Positions 1 to 9,473 are shown, counted from the first letter of the stretch. The stretch is DNA of 64,000 bases from Brevundimonas sp. M20 (GCF_006547065.1 NZ_CP041243.1:2247001-2311000); one strand, 5' to 3'. Notes: a model not told the origin generated them from the sequence alone. Program-made: numbers and translations.

Positions 1-800
1 TATTCGATGGGGGCGTCGAACCAGACGTAGAAGACCTTGCCCTCCATGCCCGGACGCGGCCCGCCGTCAGGCCCGACCACCGGCACGCCCCACTTCAGGT
101 CGCGGGTGATGCCACGGTCGATCAGGCCTTCGTCAAGGTGCTTGTAGGCGATGGATTTGGCCAGCGTCTGCCAGTCGGTCTTGGTGCCCACCCAGTCACG
201 GATCGGCTGCTCGACCCTGGTTTGCAGCAGGTACAGGTGGCGGGTGTCGCGCACCTCGAGGTTCTTCGACCCCGAGACCGACGAATACGGATCGATCAGA
301 TCGGTCGGGTCCAGCAGGCGGCCGCAGTTGTCGCACTGGTCGCCGCGCGCGCCGACGAAGCCACAGTGCGGGCAGGTGCCCTCCACATAGCGGTCCGGCA
401 GGAAGCGGGCGTCGTCGATCGAATAGATCATCCGGTCGACCCGCTCCTCGATCAGCCCCTTCTCCTCCAGCACCTTGGCGAAATGCTGGGTCAGGCGGCG
501 GTTCGGCTCGTTCGAGGACCGGCCGAACCAGTCGTAGCTGAGGCCGAAGGCTTCACCGGCGGCCTTCTGGATCTCATGCTGCTCGTCGCAATAGGTGCGC
601 ACGTCCTGCCCGGCCTTGGCGGCGGCCAGCTCGGCCGGGGTGCCGTGCTCGTCGGTGGCGCAGATGTACAGGACATCATGCCCCTGCCCGCGCTTGAACC
701 GCGCCCACACGTCCGCCGGCAGCATCGAGCCCGCCAGATTCCCCAGATGCTTGATGCCGTTGATGTAGGGCAGCGCCGAGGTGATGAGGATGCGGGACAT
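1..800 (-). CDS. metG: Methionyl-tRNA synthetase, N-terminal part (cut by window edge)
   Basis: Charges tRNA-Met with methionine in the cytoplasm. The reverse strand reads from ATG at 800 ([20 protein letters not shown]) to the window edge, giving about 266 N-terminal residues. Visible class-I features are the HIGH-type motif KHLGNL near residue 17, the [10 protein letters not shown] segment, and a four-cysteine zinc knuckle (CPHCG...CDNCG). The KMSKS and anticodon-binding parts lie outside the window. A heptad inverted-repeat element starts 13 bp upstream of the start codon (813-917), so the promoter is inside it, beyond it, or shared with the gene upstream. Confidence 0.95.
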   Translation of the reverse strand, partial: MSRILITSALPYINGIKHLGNLAGSMLPADVWARFKRGQGHDVLYICATDEHGTPAELAAAKAGQDVRTYCDEQHEIQKAAGEAFGLSYDWFGRSSNEPNRRLTQHFAKVLEEKGLIEERVDRMIYSIDDARFLPDRYVEGTCPHCGFVGARGDQCDNCGRLLDPTDLIDPYSSVSGSKNLEVRDTRHLYLLQTRVEQPIRDWVGTKTDWQTLAKSIAYKHLDEGLIDRGITRDLKWGVPVVGPDGGPRPGMEGKVFYVWFDAPIE

Positions 801-812
801 GGATTCCGGGGA

Positions 813-917
813 GGGACTAGGGATCAGGGACCAGGGATTAGTCTGGTTAGTGGCGAGTGCGAACCGATACCGCAACCCCGCCGCCCACCTAATCCCTAAT
901 CCCTACTCCCCAATCCC
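813..917. repeat. Heptad inverted-repeat element 1
   Basis: The left arm (813-840) is four tandem 7-mers: GGGACTA, GGGATCA, GGGACCA, GGGATTA. The right arm (890-917) is the inverted counterpart: TAATCCC, TAATCCC, TACTCCC, CAATCCC. A loop of about 49 bp lies between. The right arm runs into the MATE gene and supplies its last codons (I-G-E) and its TAG stop. It belongs to the same family as the elements at 6376, 9288, 9880, 12559, 12907, 19006 and 40764. Confidence 0.85.
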
Positions 918-2255
918 TTGCGGCAGCCGCCGCGCCACCCTCACGAACCGCCCGGTCAGCAGGCTGCCGGACACCAGACTGGCGATGATCACCGCCCAGA
1001 CCAGACCATCGACGCCGATCTGGTGGGCCAGCACCCAGCCCAGCGGCATCATGATCGCGCCATAGGCGAAGAAATGCATGATCGTCGGCCACCAGACATC
1101 GCCCGCGGCGCGGTTGGCCTGCGCGGCGACGACCTGGATGCCGTCGGCCACGAAGAACAGGGTGGCCAGCACCAGCGCCGGTCCGGCGATGGCGATCAGG
1201 GCCGGATCGACCGTGTAGGCGCGCACCAGCAGCCCCGCCGTCGGCCAGATGATCAGGGCCACCAGCAGCGCCAGCGCCGTCACCACCCCGATCCCCGCGA
1301 AGCCCGCGCGCAGCACGCCCTCGCGGTCCCGCGCGCCATAGGCGCGGCCGACCAGCACCGCCGTCGCCGACGACAGCCCCATCGGCAGCATGAAGACGAT
1401 GGCCGACATATTGATCACGATGGCCCAGCTGGCGGTCTCGTTGGTGCCCAGCAGGCCCGCGATCACCGTCATGGCGGCGAAGGCGCCGACCTCGATGAAG
1501 TTGGATGCGCCCGCGCCCAGCCCGACCTTGACCTGCTCCCGCTCGGTCTCGCGATCCCGCGCGGGCCGCTTCCACAGGTTCCAGCTCTTCGCCTCGGGCA
1601 GACGCAGGATGTAGATGACGAGGAAGGCCGCCAGCGCCAGTCGCGCCCCGAACGTCGCCCAGGCCGAGGCCACCGCACCGTTGACGCCCAGCCCCAGCAG
1701 GTCCGGCACCAGCAGCAGGTTCAGGCCGATGTTCACGCCGTTCGCCACCCACATGGCCCACATGCCGGGCTTGGGCTTGGACAGGCCCTCCAGGAAGAAC
1801 TGGGCCGCCACCGAGATCAGGTAGAAGGGCATGGACACGGCGAAGACCACCAGCGGGCCGGACGCCCCGGCGCCGAGCCCCTCTTCAAAGCTCACGGTGT
1901 TCATCACCCACGGACCGAGGAAGGCCAGCGCCAGCATGGCGGCGATCCCGATCTGCAGCGCATAGACCATGCCCCGGCGCAGCACCGCGCCGATCTCGCC
2001 GTGCCGCCCCTCGCCGCGCAGGCGGGCGGTGACGATCTGCACCCCCATCATCAGGCCCACGGCGGTCGTCAGCACCACCGACGACGGCGCCCAGGCCAGC
2101 GAGTGATAGGCCAGCTCGCGCGACGCGTAGTGGCCGACCACGATCGCGTCGGTCAGCCCCATGGTCATGATGCCGATCCGCGCCAGCACCACCGGCCAGG
2201 CGAGATTCAGCAGTTCCTTCAGGGTGGCGCGGGTCTTGTCGTTCAGGGCGATCAT
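903..2255 (-). CDS. MATE family multidrug/sodium antiporter
   Basis: Inner-membrane efflux carrier of the MATE (NorM/DinF-like) family, expected to export organic cations in exchange for Na+ or H+. The 450-residue product has about 12 hydrophobic segments in two similar halves and starts MIALNDKTRATLKELLNLAW. ATG at 2255 is preferred over a GTG four codons upstream (2267). The C-terminus (LPQGIGE) and the stop codon come from a heptad repeat arm (903-917), so the native end has probably been replaced. The transported substrate cannot be deduced. Confidence 0.9.
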   Translation of the reverse strand: MIALNDKTRATLKELLNLAWPVVLARIGIMTMGLTDAIVVGHYASRELAYHSLAWAPSSVVLTTAVGLMMGVQIVTARLRGEGRHGEIGAVLRRGMVYALQIGIAAMLALAFLGPWVMNTVSFEEGLGAGASGPLVVFAVSMPFYLISVAAQFFLEGLSKPKPGMWAMWVANGVNIGLNLLLVPDLLGLGVNGAVASAWATFGARLALAAFLVIYILRLPEAKSWNLWKRPARDRETEREQVKVGLGAGASNFIEVGAFAAMTVIAGLLGTNETASWAIVINMSAIVFMLPMGLSSATAVLVGRAYGARDREGVLRAGFAGIGVVTALALLVALIIWPTAGLLVRAYTVDPALIAIAGPALVLATLFFVADGIQVVAAQANRAAGDVWWPTIMHFFAYGAIMMPLGWVLAHQIGVDGLVWAVIIASLVSGSLLTGRFVRVARRLPQGIGE

Positions 2256-2336
2256 GGGACGCGGCACAGGCCACGCCCCCGCCGCCGGGTCAACCGGGTT
2301 TGGGAGCGCCCGACATAAGCGCTCCTTCTGACCGGC

Positions 2337-2882
2337 TCAGCCGTGCTTCGCCACCAGCTTGCCGAACGCCGCCATGATGCTCGTCAGGAAGGTCTTGGTC
2401 CCCTCGACCTTCACCTCGCCCTTGTCATCGAAAAGCTCGCCCGCATTGCCGATATAGGCCTCGGGCTGTTGCAGGGTCGGCATGTCGAGGAAGACCAGCG
2501 ACTGGCGCAGGTGGTGGTTGGCCCCGAACCCGCCGATGGCGCCGGGCGAAACCGTGACGACGGCCGCGGGCTTGCCCGACCAGATGCTGTGGCCATAGGG
2601 GCGCGAGCCCACGTCGAGGGCGTTCTTCAGCGCGCCCGGGACCGAACGATTGTACTCCGGCGTCACGAAGACCATCCCGTCCACGCCCCGCATCTCGTCG
2701 CGGAACCGGGTCCAGGCGGCGGGCGCGGCCTCTTCCAGATCGGGATTGTACAGCGGCAGGTCGCCGATCTCGACGATCACGCCCTCCAGCCCCTCGGGCG
2801 CCTGACGGATCAGCGCCTCGGCCGTTAGCCGATTCAGGGAGCCCTTGCGCAGGCTGCCGACGATAAAGGCGATTTTGCTCAT
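2337..2882 (-). CDS. NADPH-dependent FMN reductase
   Basis: Flavodoxin-fold NAD(P)H:FMN or quinone/azo reductase of the YieF/ChrR type, 181 residues, cytoplasmic. The N-terminus (MSKIAFIVGSLRKGSLNRL) carries the phosphate-binding loop GSLRKGSLN. The middle motif TPEYNRSVPGALKNALDVGS is typical of the family. The start at 2882 is chosen because an AAGGAG ribosome-binding site lies just upstream. It probably takes part in quinone or oxidative-stress detoxification; this is inferred from the family. Confidence 0.92.
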   Translation of the reverse strand: MSKIAFIVGSLRKGSLNRLTAEALIRQAPEGLEGVIVEIGDLPLYNPDLEEAAPAAWTRFRDEMRGVDGMVFVTPEYNRSVPGALKNALDVGSRPYGHSIWSGKPAAVVTVSPGAIGGFGANHHLRQSLVFLDMPTLQQPEAYIGNAGELFDDKGEVKVEGTKTFLTSIMAAFGKLVAKHG

Positions 2883-2977
2883 GGGAGGCTCCTTCGGGAC
2901 GACCGCCGTCCTGCCCCTGATCTGGCGCCGCGCGGTCCGGTGGACAAGGGCGCGATGCAACGCCTAAACCTCACCCC

Positions 2978-4570
2978 ATGCCGAAGCTGACCTCCGCCAT
3001 CGACACCGCCTCCGCCGCCTTCAAGGCGCTGGACGCCCACAACCGCGCCCTGCGCGATGAACTTTACGAGAAGGTGGCGAAAGCCGGGCGCGGCGGCTCG
3101 GACGCCAGCCGCGAGCGCCACGTCTCGCGCGGCAAGCTGCTCCCACGGGATCGGGTCGAGCGCCTGCTGGACCCCGGCTCCCCCTTCCTCGAGATCGGCC
3201 AGTTGGCCGCCGGGGGCATGTATAATGACGAGGCGCCGGGCGCGGGCATGATCTGCGGCGTCGGCCGGGTCTCTGGCCGCGAGGTCATGATCGTCGCCAA
3301 CGACCCGACCGTGAAGGGCGGCGCCTACTTCCCGATGACGGTGAAGAAGCACCTGCGCGCCCAGGAGATCGCCGAGCAGAACAACCTGCCCTGCGTCTAT
3401 CTGGTCGATTCCGGCGGGGCCAACCTGCCGCATCAGGCCGAGGTCTTTCCCGACCGCGACCACTTCGGCCGCATCTTCTTCAACCAGGCCCGCATGTCGG
3501 CCAGGTCGATCCCCCAGATCGCCTGCGTCATGGGCTCCTGCACGGCGGGCGGCGCCTATGTCCCGGCCATGTCGGACGAAACCGTCATCGTCCGGGATCA
3601 GGGCACCATCTTCCTGGCCGGTCCGCCGCTGGTGAAGGCCGCGACCGGCGAGGTGATCTCGGCCGAGGAGCTGGGCGGCGCCGAGACCCACGGCCGCAAG
3701 TCCGGCGTGGTCGATCATGTCGCCGAGAATGACGAACACGCGCTGGAGATCGTCCGCTCCATCGTCGCCAACCTGAACACGGTGAAGCGCGTCGATCTGG
3801 ACGTGCGCGAGCCGCGCCCGCCCGCCCTGCCCGCCGAAGACCTGTACGGCATCATCCCCGACGACGTCCGCGCCCCCTATGACGTGCGCGAGGTCATCGC
3901 CCGCATCGTCGACGGCTCGGAACTGGACGAGTTCAAGGCCCTGTACGGCACGTCGCTGGTCTGCGGCTTCGCCCGCATCTGGGGCTATCCGGTCGCCATC
4001 CTCGCCAACAACGGCGTCCTGTTCTCGGAAAGCGCCCAGAAGGGCGCCCACTTCATCGAACTGGCCTGCAAGCGGAAGATCCCCCTGCTGTTCCTGCAGA
4101 ACATCTCGGGCTTCATGGTCGGCGGCAAATACGAGGCCGAGGGCATCGCCAAGCACGGCGCCAAGCTGGTCACCGCCGTCGCCTCGGCCGAAGTCCCGAA
4201 ATTCACCGTCCTGATCGGCGGCAGCTTCGGGGCCGGCAACTACGGCATGTGCGGCCGCGCCTACAGCCCGCGCTTCCTCTTCACCTGGCCCAACAGCCGT
4301 ATCTCGGTGATGGGCGGCGAACAGGCCGCCAGCGTCCTCGCCACCGTCCACCGCGACGCCGACAACTGGACGCCCGAACAGGCCGAAGCCTTCAAGGCCC
4401 CGGTCCGCCAGAAATACGAGGACGAGGGCAACCCCTACTACGCTTCCGCCCGCCTCTGGGACGACGGCGTCATCGACCCCGCCCAGACCCGCGACGTCCT
4501 CGGCCTCGCCATCAGCGCCAGCCTGAATGCCCCGATCCCGGAGACGACCTTCGGCGTGTTCCGGATGTGA
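2978..4570 (+). CDS. liuB: Methylcrotonoyl-CoA carboxylase, carboxyltransferase (beta) subunit
   Basis: Carboxyltransferase half of 3-methylcrotonyl-CoA carboxylase in leucine/isovalerate degradation. It moves the carboxyl group from biotin (on LiuD) to 3-methylcrotonyl-CoA. The 530-residue length matches the family. Visible crotonase-fold motifs include [33 protein letters not shown] and [20 protein letters not shown]. The enoyl-CoA hydratase (5402) and biotin subunit (6542) on the same strand identify the substrate as methylcrotonyl-CoA rather than propionyl-CoA. Two small secreted-protein genes sit between it and liuC. Confidence 0.93.
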   Translation: MPKLTSAIDTASAAFKALDAHNRALRDELYEKVAKAGRGGSDASRERHVSRGKLLPRDRVERLLDPGSPFLEIGQLAAGGMYNDEAPGAGMICGVGRVSGREVMIVANDPTVKGGAYFPMTVKKHLRAQEIAEQNNLPCVYLVDSGGANLPHQAEVFPDRDHFGRIFFNQARMSARSIPQIACVMGSCTAGGAYVPAMSDETVIVRDQGTIFLAGPPLVKAATGEVISAEELGGAETHGRKSGVVDHVAENDEHALEIVRSIVANLNTVKRVDLDVREPRPPALPAEDLYGIIPDDVRAPYDVREVIARIVDGSELDEFKALYGTSLVCGFARIWGYPVAILANNGVLFSESAQKGAHFIELACKRKIPLLFLQNISGFMVGGKYEAEGIAKHGAKLVTAVASAEVPKFTVLIGGSFGAGNYGMCGRAYSPRFLFTWPNSRISVMGGEQAASVLATVHRDADNWTPEQAEAFKAPVRQKYEDEGNPYYASARLWDDGVIDPAQTRDVLGLAISASLNAPIPETTFGVFRM

Positions 4571-4645
4571 TGTAGCTCGGGCGCATCCCAAGGCGGCTTC
4601 GCGCGTACTGTAAAGTTCCTTCCCGCCAGTCCGGAGTAACCGTCC

Positions 4646-5011
4646 ATGATATCCGCCCCGTTCGCCGCCCTCCTGATCACCGCCTTCGCGCCGTCGGTCG
4701 ACACCCCGACCTTCCCCGCCGACTTCCATGGCCGCTGGGACCTCAGCGCCGAAGCCTGCAATCGCGATGAAAGCGGCACGGCCCTGACCATCAACGCGCG
4801 CCAGATCATCGGCTACGAGGACACCTCGACCCTGAAGTCAGCCCACGTCCTCGACGGCGGTTCGCTACACGTCTTCGTGGACAACGAATCCGCCGACGGC
4901 GACCGCGAGATCCAGATGGTCATCTGGCGCAGTTCCGACGGCGGCGAGTGGCTGAACATCGAAGGCGACTCCCGTCCACGCGCCGTCCGCTACGCCCGCT
5001 GCGGCGCGTGA
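4646..5011 (+). CDS. Small exported protein, copy A of a tandem paralogue pair
   Basis: 121 residues with a short hydrophobic N-terminus (MISAPFAALLITAFAPSV), probably a signal peptide. No known function. The mature part begins with FHGRWDLSAEACNRDESG and ends VRYARCGA. The same pattern (FHGDWSSDLSKCGDRESG...YRCPQ) occurs in the next gene, so the two are diverged tandem duplicates. Two conserved cysteines suggest one disulfide. The stop overlaps the GTG start of the next gene (GTGA), implying translational coupling. Confidence 0.75.
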   Translation: MISAPFAALLITAFAPSVDTPTFPADFHGRWDLSAEACNRDESGTALTINARQIIGYEDTSTLKSAHVLDGGSLHVFVDNESADGDREIQMVIWRSSDGGEWLNIEGDSRPRAVRYARCGA

Positions 5012-5409
5012 AACTGGCCGCCCGTCATCTGCTGTGCGCCGGTCTGGCCCTCCTGGCCGGACCGGCCCTCGCCGCCTCCGGGCAGAATGGCCCACCGGTC
5101 ATCCCCGAGCGCTTCCACGGCGACTGGAGCAGCGACCTGTCGAAATGCGGTGACCGCGAGAGCGGCCTGAACCTCAGCATCGACGCGGGCTTCATCACTT
5201 ATTTTGAAGCCGCCGACACCGTCCTCGCCGTCCGCCCCGCCGAACTGGACGGCATCAACATCCACGTCCGGCACGAGGACTACGACGGTATGGAGGAAAC
5301 ATACCGCACCCTGATACTGTCGGATGATCGACAGACGCTCAGCTTCACCTACGGTGACGGTCCCGAGTTCGTCGCCTACCGCTGCCCCCAAGGAAAACAA
5401 GATGGCTGA
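5008..5409 (+). CDS. Small exported protein, copy B of a tandem paralogue pair
   Basis: 133 residues. GTG at 5008 is chosen because it overlaps the upstream stop (GTGA) and gives a clean signal peptide (VKLAARHLLCAGLALLAG...ALA). An in-frame ATG at 4948 would put an unlikely basic sequence in front. The mature protein resembles the previous gene (FHGDWSSDLSKCGDRESG, two conserved Cys). It overlaps the liuC start by 8 bp, so the pair is embedded in the liu operon. Function unknown. Confidence 0.75.
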   Translation: MKLAARHLLCAGLALLAGPALAASGQNGPPVIPERFHGDWSSDLSKCGDRESGLNLSIDAGFITYFEAADTVLAVRPAELDGINIHVRHEDYDGMEETYRTLILSDDRQTLSFTYGDGPEFVAYRCPQGKQDG

Positions 5410-6307
5410 CAAGCCCACCGAAACCCAACCCGAAGACGCCCTCGACATCACCGACGCCGAGGCCGCCGAGATCAACGCCATCGCCCATCCGCTGGTCGCC
5501 GATCCGGCGCCGGACGCCAACGATGATCTGGTCCAGATCGACGCGACCGCCGACGGCGTGGTCTTCGTCACCATCAATCGCCCGCACAAGCGCAACGCCT
5601 TCGACGCCGCCGTCATCGGCGCCCTGCGCGAGGCCTTCGAGACCCTGCACGGCGCCGACAAGGTGCGTCTGGTCTTCATCCGCGGCGCGGGCGGCACGTT
5701 CAGCGCCGGCGCCGACATGGGCTGGATGAAGGACGCGGCGGGCTGGTCGGAAAGCGACAACCGCGACGACGCCATGAGCCTGGCGCGGATGCTCAAGGCC
5801 CTGCATGACGTTCCGGCCCTGACCTGCGCCATCGTCGAGGGCTCGGCCATGGGCGGCGGCGCCGGCATCGTGGCCGCCTGCGACATGGCCGTGGCCGTCG
5901 AGGGCGCCCGCTTCGCCTTCTCCGAGGTCAAGCTGGGCCTGATCCCGGCGACCATCGCCCCCTATGTGGTCGAGGCCATCGGCGCCCGCCGCGCGCGCCA
6001 GCTGTTCCTGACCGCCAACATCTTCGACGCCGACTACGCTGCCCACGCGGGCCTGATCGACATGGTCCTGCCGGAAGGCTCTGTGGACGAGTTCATCTCC
6101 ATGCTGACCGACAGCCTGTCGGGCAACGCGCCGGGCGCCATGGGCGACGCCAAGCGTCTGGTCCACTACGTCGCCGCTCACGACAAGATCGACGGCGGCC
6201 TGATGGACGAAACCGCCAAGCGGATCGCCCGCGCCCGCGTCTCCGAAGAAGGCCAGGAAGGCGTCGCCGCCTTCCTCGAAAAACGCGCCCCCAAGTGGGC
6301 GGAGTAG
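5402..6307 (+). CDS. liuC: Methylglutaconyl-CoA hydratase (enoyl-CoA hydratase family)
   Basis: Crotonase-fold hydratase, 301 residues, expected to convert 3-methylglutaconyl-CoA to HMG-CoA in leucine catabolism. Motifs: NRPHKRNAFDAAVI, FSAGADMGWMKDA (the form usual in LiuC/AUH proteins) and EGSAMGGGAGIVAACDMAVA with the oxyanion-hole glycines. ATG at 5402 (MADKPTETQPEDALDITDAE) is preferred to an upstream start inside the previous gene. The acidic extension of about 38 residues before the catalytic domain is longer than usual. It lies between liuB and liuD. Confidence 0.88.
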   Translation: MADKPTETQPEDALDITDAEAAEINAIAHPLVADPAPDANDDLVQIDATADGVVFVTINRPHKRNAFDAAVIGALREAFETLHGADKVRLVFIRGAGGTFSAGADMGWMKDAAGWSESDNRDDAMSLARMLKALHDVPALTCAIVEGSAMGGGAGIVAACDMAVAVEGARFAFSEVKLGLIPATIAPYVVEAIGARRARQLFLTANIFDADYAAHAGLIDMVLPEGSVDEFISMLTDSLSGNAPGAMGDAKRLVHYVAAHDKIDGGLMDETAKRIARARVSEEGQEGVAAFLEKRAPKWAE

Positions 6308-6375
6308 GAAACCCGCCGTGGAGCGCGGACCTCCACGTCCGCGCTCCCGCTGCTGCACGGTCCGAGGTGTCGGAA

Positions 6376-6481
6376 GTGATTGGTGATTGGTGATTGGTGG
6401 GTGGCGGGTTCAAGGCCGCTGTCTGCCTTGCTTGCATCGGCGCCCACGGCATCGAACCACAAATCACTAACCACCAATCAC
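6376..6481. repeat. Heptad inverted-repeat element 2
   Basis: Left arm: GTGATTG three times, then GTGGGTG (6376-6403). Right arm: AAATCAC, TAACCAC, CAATCAC (6461-6481). The element lies between liuC and liuD and would fold as a hairpin in the polycistronic mRNA, so it could be an RNA-processing or attenuation point. No other feature was seen in the 234-bp gap. Confidence 0.85.
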
Positions 6482-6541
6482 TTGCCATTCGCGTTCCATC
6501 CGGATGTGGCGCCTTCGCTCGCGCCACTCTAAACAACCCCC

Positions 6542-8479
6542 ATGTTCAAATCCGTCCTTGTCGCCAACCGTGGCGAGATCGCCTGCCGCGTCTTCCGCAC
6601 CGCCCGCGCGATGGGGATTCGCACCATCGCCGTCTATTCCGAGGCCGACGCCGACGCCCTGCATGTGCGCGAGGCCGATGAGGCCGTGCTGATCGGCCCG
6701 GCCGCCGCCCGCGAATCCTATCTGGTCGCCGAAAAGGTGCTGCAGGCCGCGAAGGACACGGGCGCCGAGGCCATCCACCCCGGCTACGGCTTCCTGTCCG
6801 AGAACGCCGACTTCGCAGAAGCCGTCATGGCGGCGGGCATCATCTGGATCGGCCCGAAGCCGGACTCGATCCGCGCCATGGGCCTGAAGGACGCGGCCAA
6901 GAAGCTGATGATCGAGGCGGGCGTGCCCGTCACCCCCGGCTATCAGGGCGAGGATCAGTCGGACGAAACCCTGACCGCCGAGGCGAACAGGATCGGCTTC
7001 CCGGTCCTCATCAAGGCCGTCGCCGGCGGCGGCGGGAAGGGCATGAAGAAGGTCGACCGCGCGGAAGACTTCGCCGACGGCCTCGCCTCGGCCCGCCGCG
7101 AGGGTCAGTCCTCCTTCGGTGACCCGCGCGTGCTGATCGAAAGCTACATCACCCGCCCGCGCCACATCGAGGTTCAGGTCTTCGGCGACAGCCACGGCAC
7201 GGTCGTCCACCTGAACGAGCGCGACTGCTCCCTGCAACGCCGCCACCAGAAGGTCATCGAGGAGGCCCCGGCCCCCGGCATGGACCAGGCGACCCGTGAC
7301 GCCGTCACCGCCGCCGCCGTCCGCGCGGCGAAGGCCGTGAACTATCAGGGCGCCGGCACCATCGAGTTCATCGCCGACGCCTCCGACGGCCTGAAGGCCG
7401 ACCGCATCTGGTTCATGGAGATGAACACCCGGCTGCAGGTCGAACACCCGGTCACCGAGGCCATCACCGGCGTCGATCTGGTCGAATGGCAGTTCCGCGT
7501 CGCCGCGGGCGAGCCCATCCCGCTGAAGCAGGACGAGATCGGCATCAACGGCTGGGCCATGGAGGCCCGCCTCTACGCCGAAGACCCGGCCAACGGCTTC
7601 CTGCCGTCGATCGGCAGGCTGGAGCATTTTGTACTGCCCGGCGATCCCCGTCGTCCCTACGCGGCCTACGATGTCCGTATCGACACCGGCGTCATGCAGG
7701 GCGGTGAAGTCAGCCAGTTCTACGACCCGATGATCGCCAAGCTGATCGTTCACGGGAATACGCGTGAAGCTGCGGCTGAAGCCCTCGCCGACGCCGCCGG
7801 CGACGTCGAGGTCTGGCCGGTAAAGACCAACGCCGCCTTCCTCGTGAACTGCCTTGAGCACCCCCGGTTCGTCTCCGGCGATGTCGACACCGGCTTCATC
7901 GCGGCGGAGGAAGCCGTGCTGACCACCTTCACCCTCAGTGACCACGGCCTGCAGGGCGCCGCGCGGGAGGTTCGCTTTGAGGACGGCATAAACGGTGTGG
8001 GCCGCGATCCTTTCGCCCCTTGGGAATCCTGGACCGAGGCGGCTGGCCTTCGCCTGAACGCCTCACCGTCCTTGAAGCAAACCCTCTTCGTGGACGGTGT
8101 CCGCACCGTCATCGAGATCGACGACGCCATCGCGGCGCAGCATTCGCATTTCGAACCCGAACGCGGGACCACGATCTACTTCGAGAGCGGTGCCCCGTTC
8201 AGGGTGTCATCCCTCTCACCGAGGGGCGCCGCCGCTGGCCCCGCATCCGACGGCTCCCTCCGCGCCCCCATGCCCGGCAAGATCGTCGCCGCCCCGGCCG
8301 TCGCGGGCGACACGGTCGCCAAGGGCGCGCCCATCGTGGTGCTGGAAGCCATGAAGATGGAGCACGCTCTCGTCGCACCCTTCGACGGCGTGGTTCAGAG
8401 CGTTTCTGTTGTCGTCGGCGATCAGGTGGGCGACGGTGTCGTCCTCGCCGTCGTCACCCCTGTTGAAAGCCTGCCCTGA
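6542..8479 (+). CDS. liuD: Methylcrotonoyl-CoA carboxylase, biotin-containing (alpha) subunit
   Basis: Biotin carboxylase plus biotin carrier, 645 residues. N-terminal biotin-carboxylase domain (VLVANRGEIACRVFRTAR), ATP-grasp loop GGGGKGMKKV, metal/bicarbonate motif MEMNTRLQVEHPVTE, then a BT-like linker and a C-terminal biotinyl domain with EAMKMEH (biotinylated Lys about 605). It carboxylates biotin with ATP and bicarbonate and passes the group to LiuB. Its stop shares a base with the next start (TGATG). Confidence 0.94.
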   Translation: MFKSVLVANRGEIACRVFRTARAMGIRTIAVYSEADADALHVREADEAVLIGPAAARESYLVAEKVLQAAKDTGAEAIHPGYGFLSENADFAEAVMAAGIIWIGPKPDSIRAMGLKDAAKKLMIEAGVPVTPGYQGEDQSDETLTAEANRIGFPVLIKAVAGGGGKGMKKVDRAEDFADGLASARREGQSSFGDPRVLIESYITRPRHIEVQVFGDSHGTVVHLNERDCSLQRRHQKVIEEAPAPGMDQATRDAVTAAAVRAAKAVNYQGAGTIEFIADASDGLKADRIWFMEMNTRLQVEHPVTEAITGVDLVEWQFRVAAGEPIPLKQDEIGINGWAMEARLYAEDPANGFLPSIGRLEHFVLPGDPRRPYAAYDVRIDTGVMQGGEVSQFYDPMIAKLIVHGNTREAAAEALADAAGDVEVWPVKTNAAFLVNCLEHPRFVSGDVDTGFIAAEEAVLTTFTLSDHGLQGAAREVRFEDGINGVGRDPFAPWESWTEAAGLRLNASPSLKQTLFVDGVRTVIEIDDAIAAQHSHFEPERGTTIYFESGAPFRVSSLSPRGAAAGPASDGSLRAPMPGKIVAAPAVAGDTVAKGAPIVVLEAMKMEHALVAPFDGVVQSVSVVVGDQVGDGVVLAVVTPVESLP

Positions 8480-8835
8480 TGTCCCTGATCGCCGCCTTCG
8501 CCGCCGGACTGGCCCTGTCCGCCTCGCCGTCGCCCCAGACCGACGCCCTGTCCGATCTGAAACCGGCGGATCGCGCGGACCTTCAGTGCATGACCCTGCT
8601 CACGGCCATGGTCGGCGCCGAGCAGAATGAGACCACGCGGCTGACCCTGACCTCCGGGATCACCTACTATCTCGGTCGGCTTCAGGGCCGGACCCCGGAC
8701 GTCAAATGGGTGGACCGTCTGATGGCCTACGCCCGCACCGAACCCACCGCCGCCCTCGAGGCCAACCGCACCCGCTGCGCGGGAGAAATGCAGGAGATGG
8801 GTCGGGTCATGACCGCGGCGGCTTCAGGCGGTTGA
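8479..8835 (+). CDS. Hypothetical exported protein
   Basis: 118 residues starting MSLIAAFAAGLALSASPS, a probable signal peptide. The mature part is mostly helical with two cysteines (LQCMTLLTAMVG and TRCAGEMQEMG). The TGATG junction with liuD suggests coupled translation, but nothing in the protein suggests a role in leucine breakdown. No family recognised. Confidence 0.7.
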   Translation: MSLIAAFAAGLALSASPSPQTDALSDLKPADRADLQCMTLLTAMVGAEQNETTRLTLTSGITYYLGRLQGRTPDVKWVDRLMAYARTEPTAALEANRTRCAGEMQEMGRVMTAAASGG

Positions 8836-8848
8836 TCGCGAACAGCCC

Positions 8849-9145
8849 TCAGCCCAGCCCCAGTCCGCCCACCGGCGTCGTCACGGTCGCATCCTCGAAC
8901 GTGGCGATCAGCGGCAGGCCCCGACGCAGCAAGGTCTTCACCGCCTCGTCGGCCAGGGCGTCGCGGTGGGCGGCTTCATTGATCCAGACCTCGCTCACCC
9001 GGATGGCCTCCGGGTCGGCCGGATCATGCGACACGACATAACTCAGGCACCCCGGCATCCCCAGCGCCACCCGGTCCAGCAGAATCGCCGTCAGCGCCTC
9101 CCGCTGACCCGCCCGGGCCGTCATCCGACCGATCAAACCGTACAT
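8849..9145 (-). CDS. Antibiotic biosynthesis monooxygenase (ABM) domain protein
   Basis: 98-residue single-domain dimeric alpha-beta barrel protein of the ABM/YgiN-like quinol monooxygenase type. It begins MYGLIGRMTARAGQREALTAIL and contains the family pattern LSYVVSHDPADPEAIRVSEVWINEAAHRDAL. Members oxidise quinols or aromatic metabolites without a cofactor; the substrate here is unknown. It converges with the gene ending at 8835. Confidence 0.85.
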   Translation of the reverse strand: MYGLIGRMTARAGQREALTAILLDRVALGMPGCLSYVVSHDPADPEAIRVSEVWINEAAHRDALADEAVKTLLRRGLPLIATFEDATVTTPVGGLGLG

Positions 9146-9287
9146 GCCGTCGCCTTCCGTTGCGGCAGCCTCTACGCCCGTGCATCCCCCCTGTCTTCAC
9201 GGGGAAACTACTGAGCCCCACGTTAACGCCGGTCACCAGAACAGCCTCTGACCTTCGCGCGAAAGTGGCGGAGCCGGAGCCCGGAAA

Positions 9288-9376
9288 GTGGCTAGTGGCT
9301 AGTGGCTAGTGGGTGGCTTGGACCCTGGCCGGCGCGCGCTGACCGCCGTCCCTGTCATCCACTAGCCACTAGCCAC
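9288..9376. repeat. Heptad inverted-repeat element 3
   Basis: Left arm: GTGGCTA three times, then GTGGGTG (9288-9315). Right arm: TAGCCAC twice (9363-9376). Its core is clearly similar, in inverted orientation, to the core of the element at 12907-13002 (both hold GGGTGGCYTGGACC followed by a GCGCTGACCG block), which shows common descent. It is the only feature seen in the 328-bp gap between 9146 and 9473. Confidence 0.85.
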
Positions 9377-9473
9377 TTGGCGTCCCCGCCCTGTCCCTAC
9401 CGATCACAGCTTTCGGTCCGACACCCGCCCCTCCCCGCTGGCGCCCGGCCCCGCATCGCGCCATATCCCCACC

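Noticed and set aside
918..2318. A 466-codon forward open frame opposite the MATE gene
   Set aside because: His/Gln/Arg-rich shadow composition and no domain; the reverse strand encodes a clear 12-helix transporter.
9288..9376. Tandem 7-mers considered as a CRISPR array or telomere-like repeat
   Set aside because: There are no spacers of constant length, no cas genes, and units are inverted across a core rather than arrayed.
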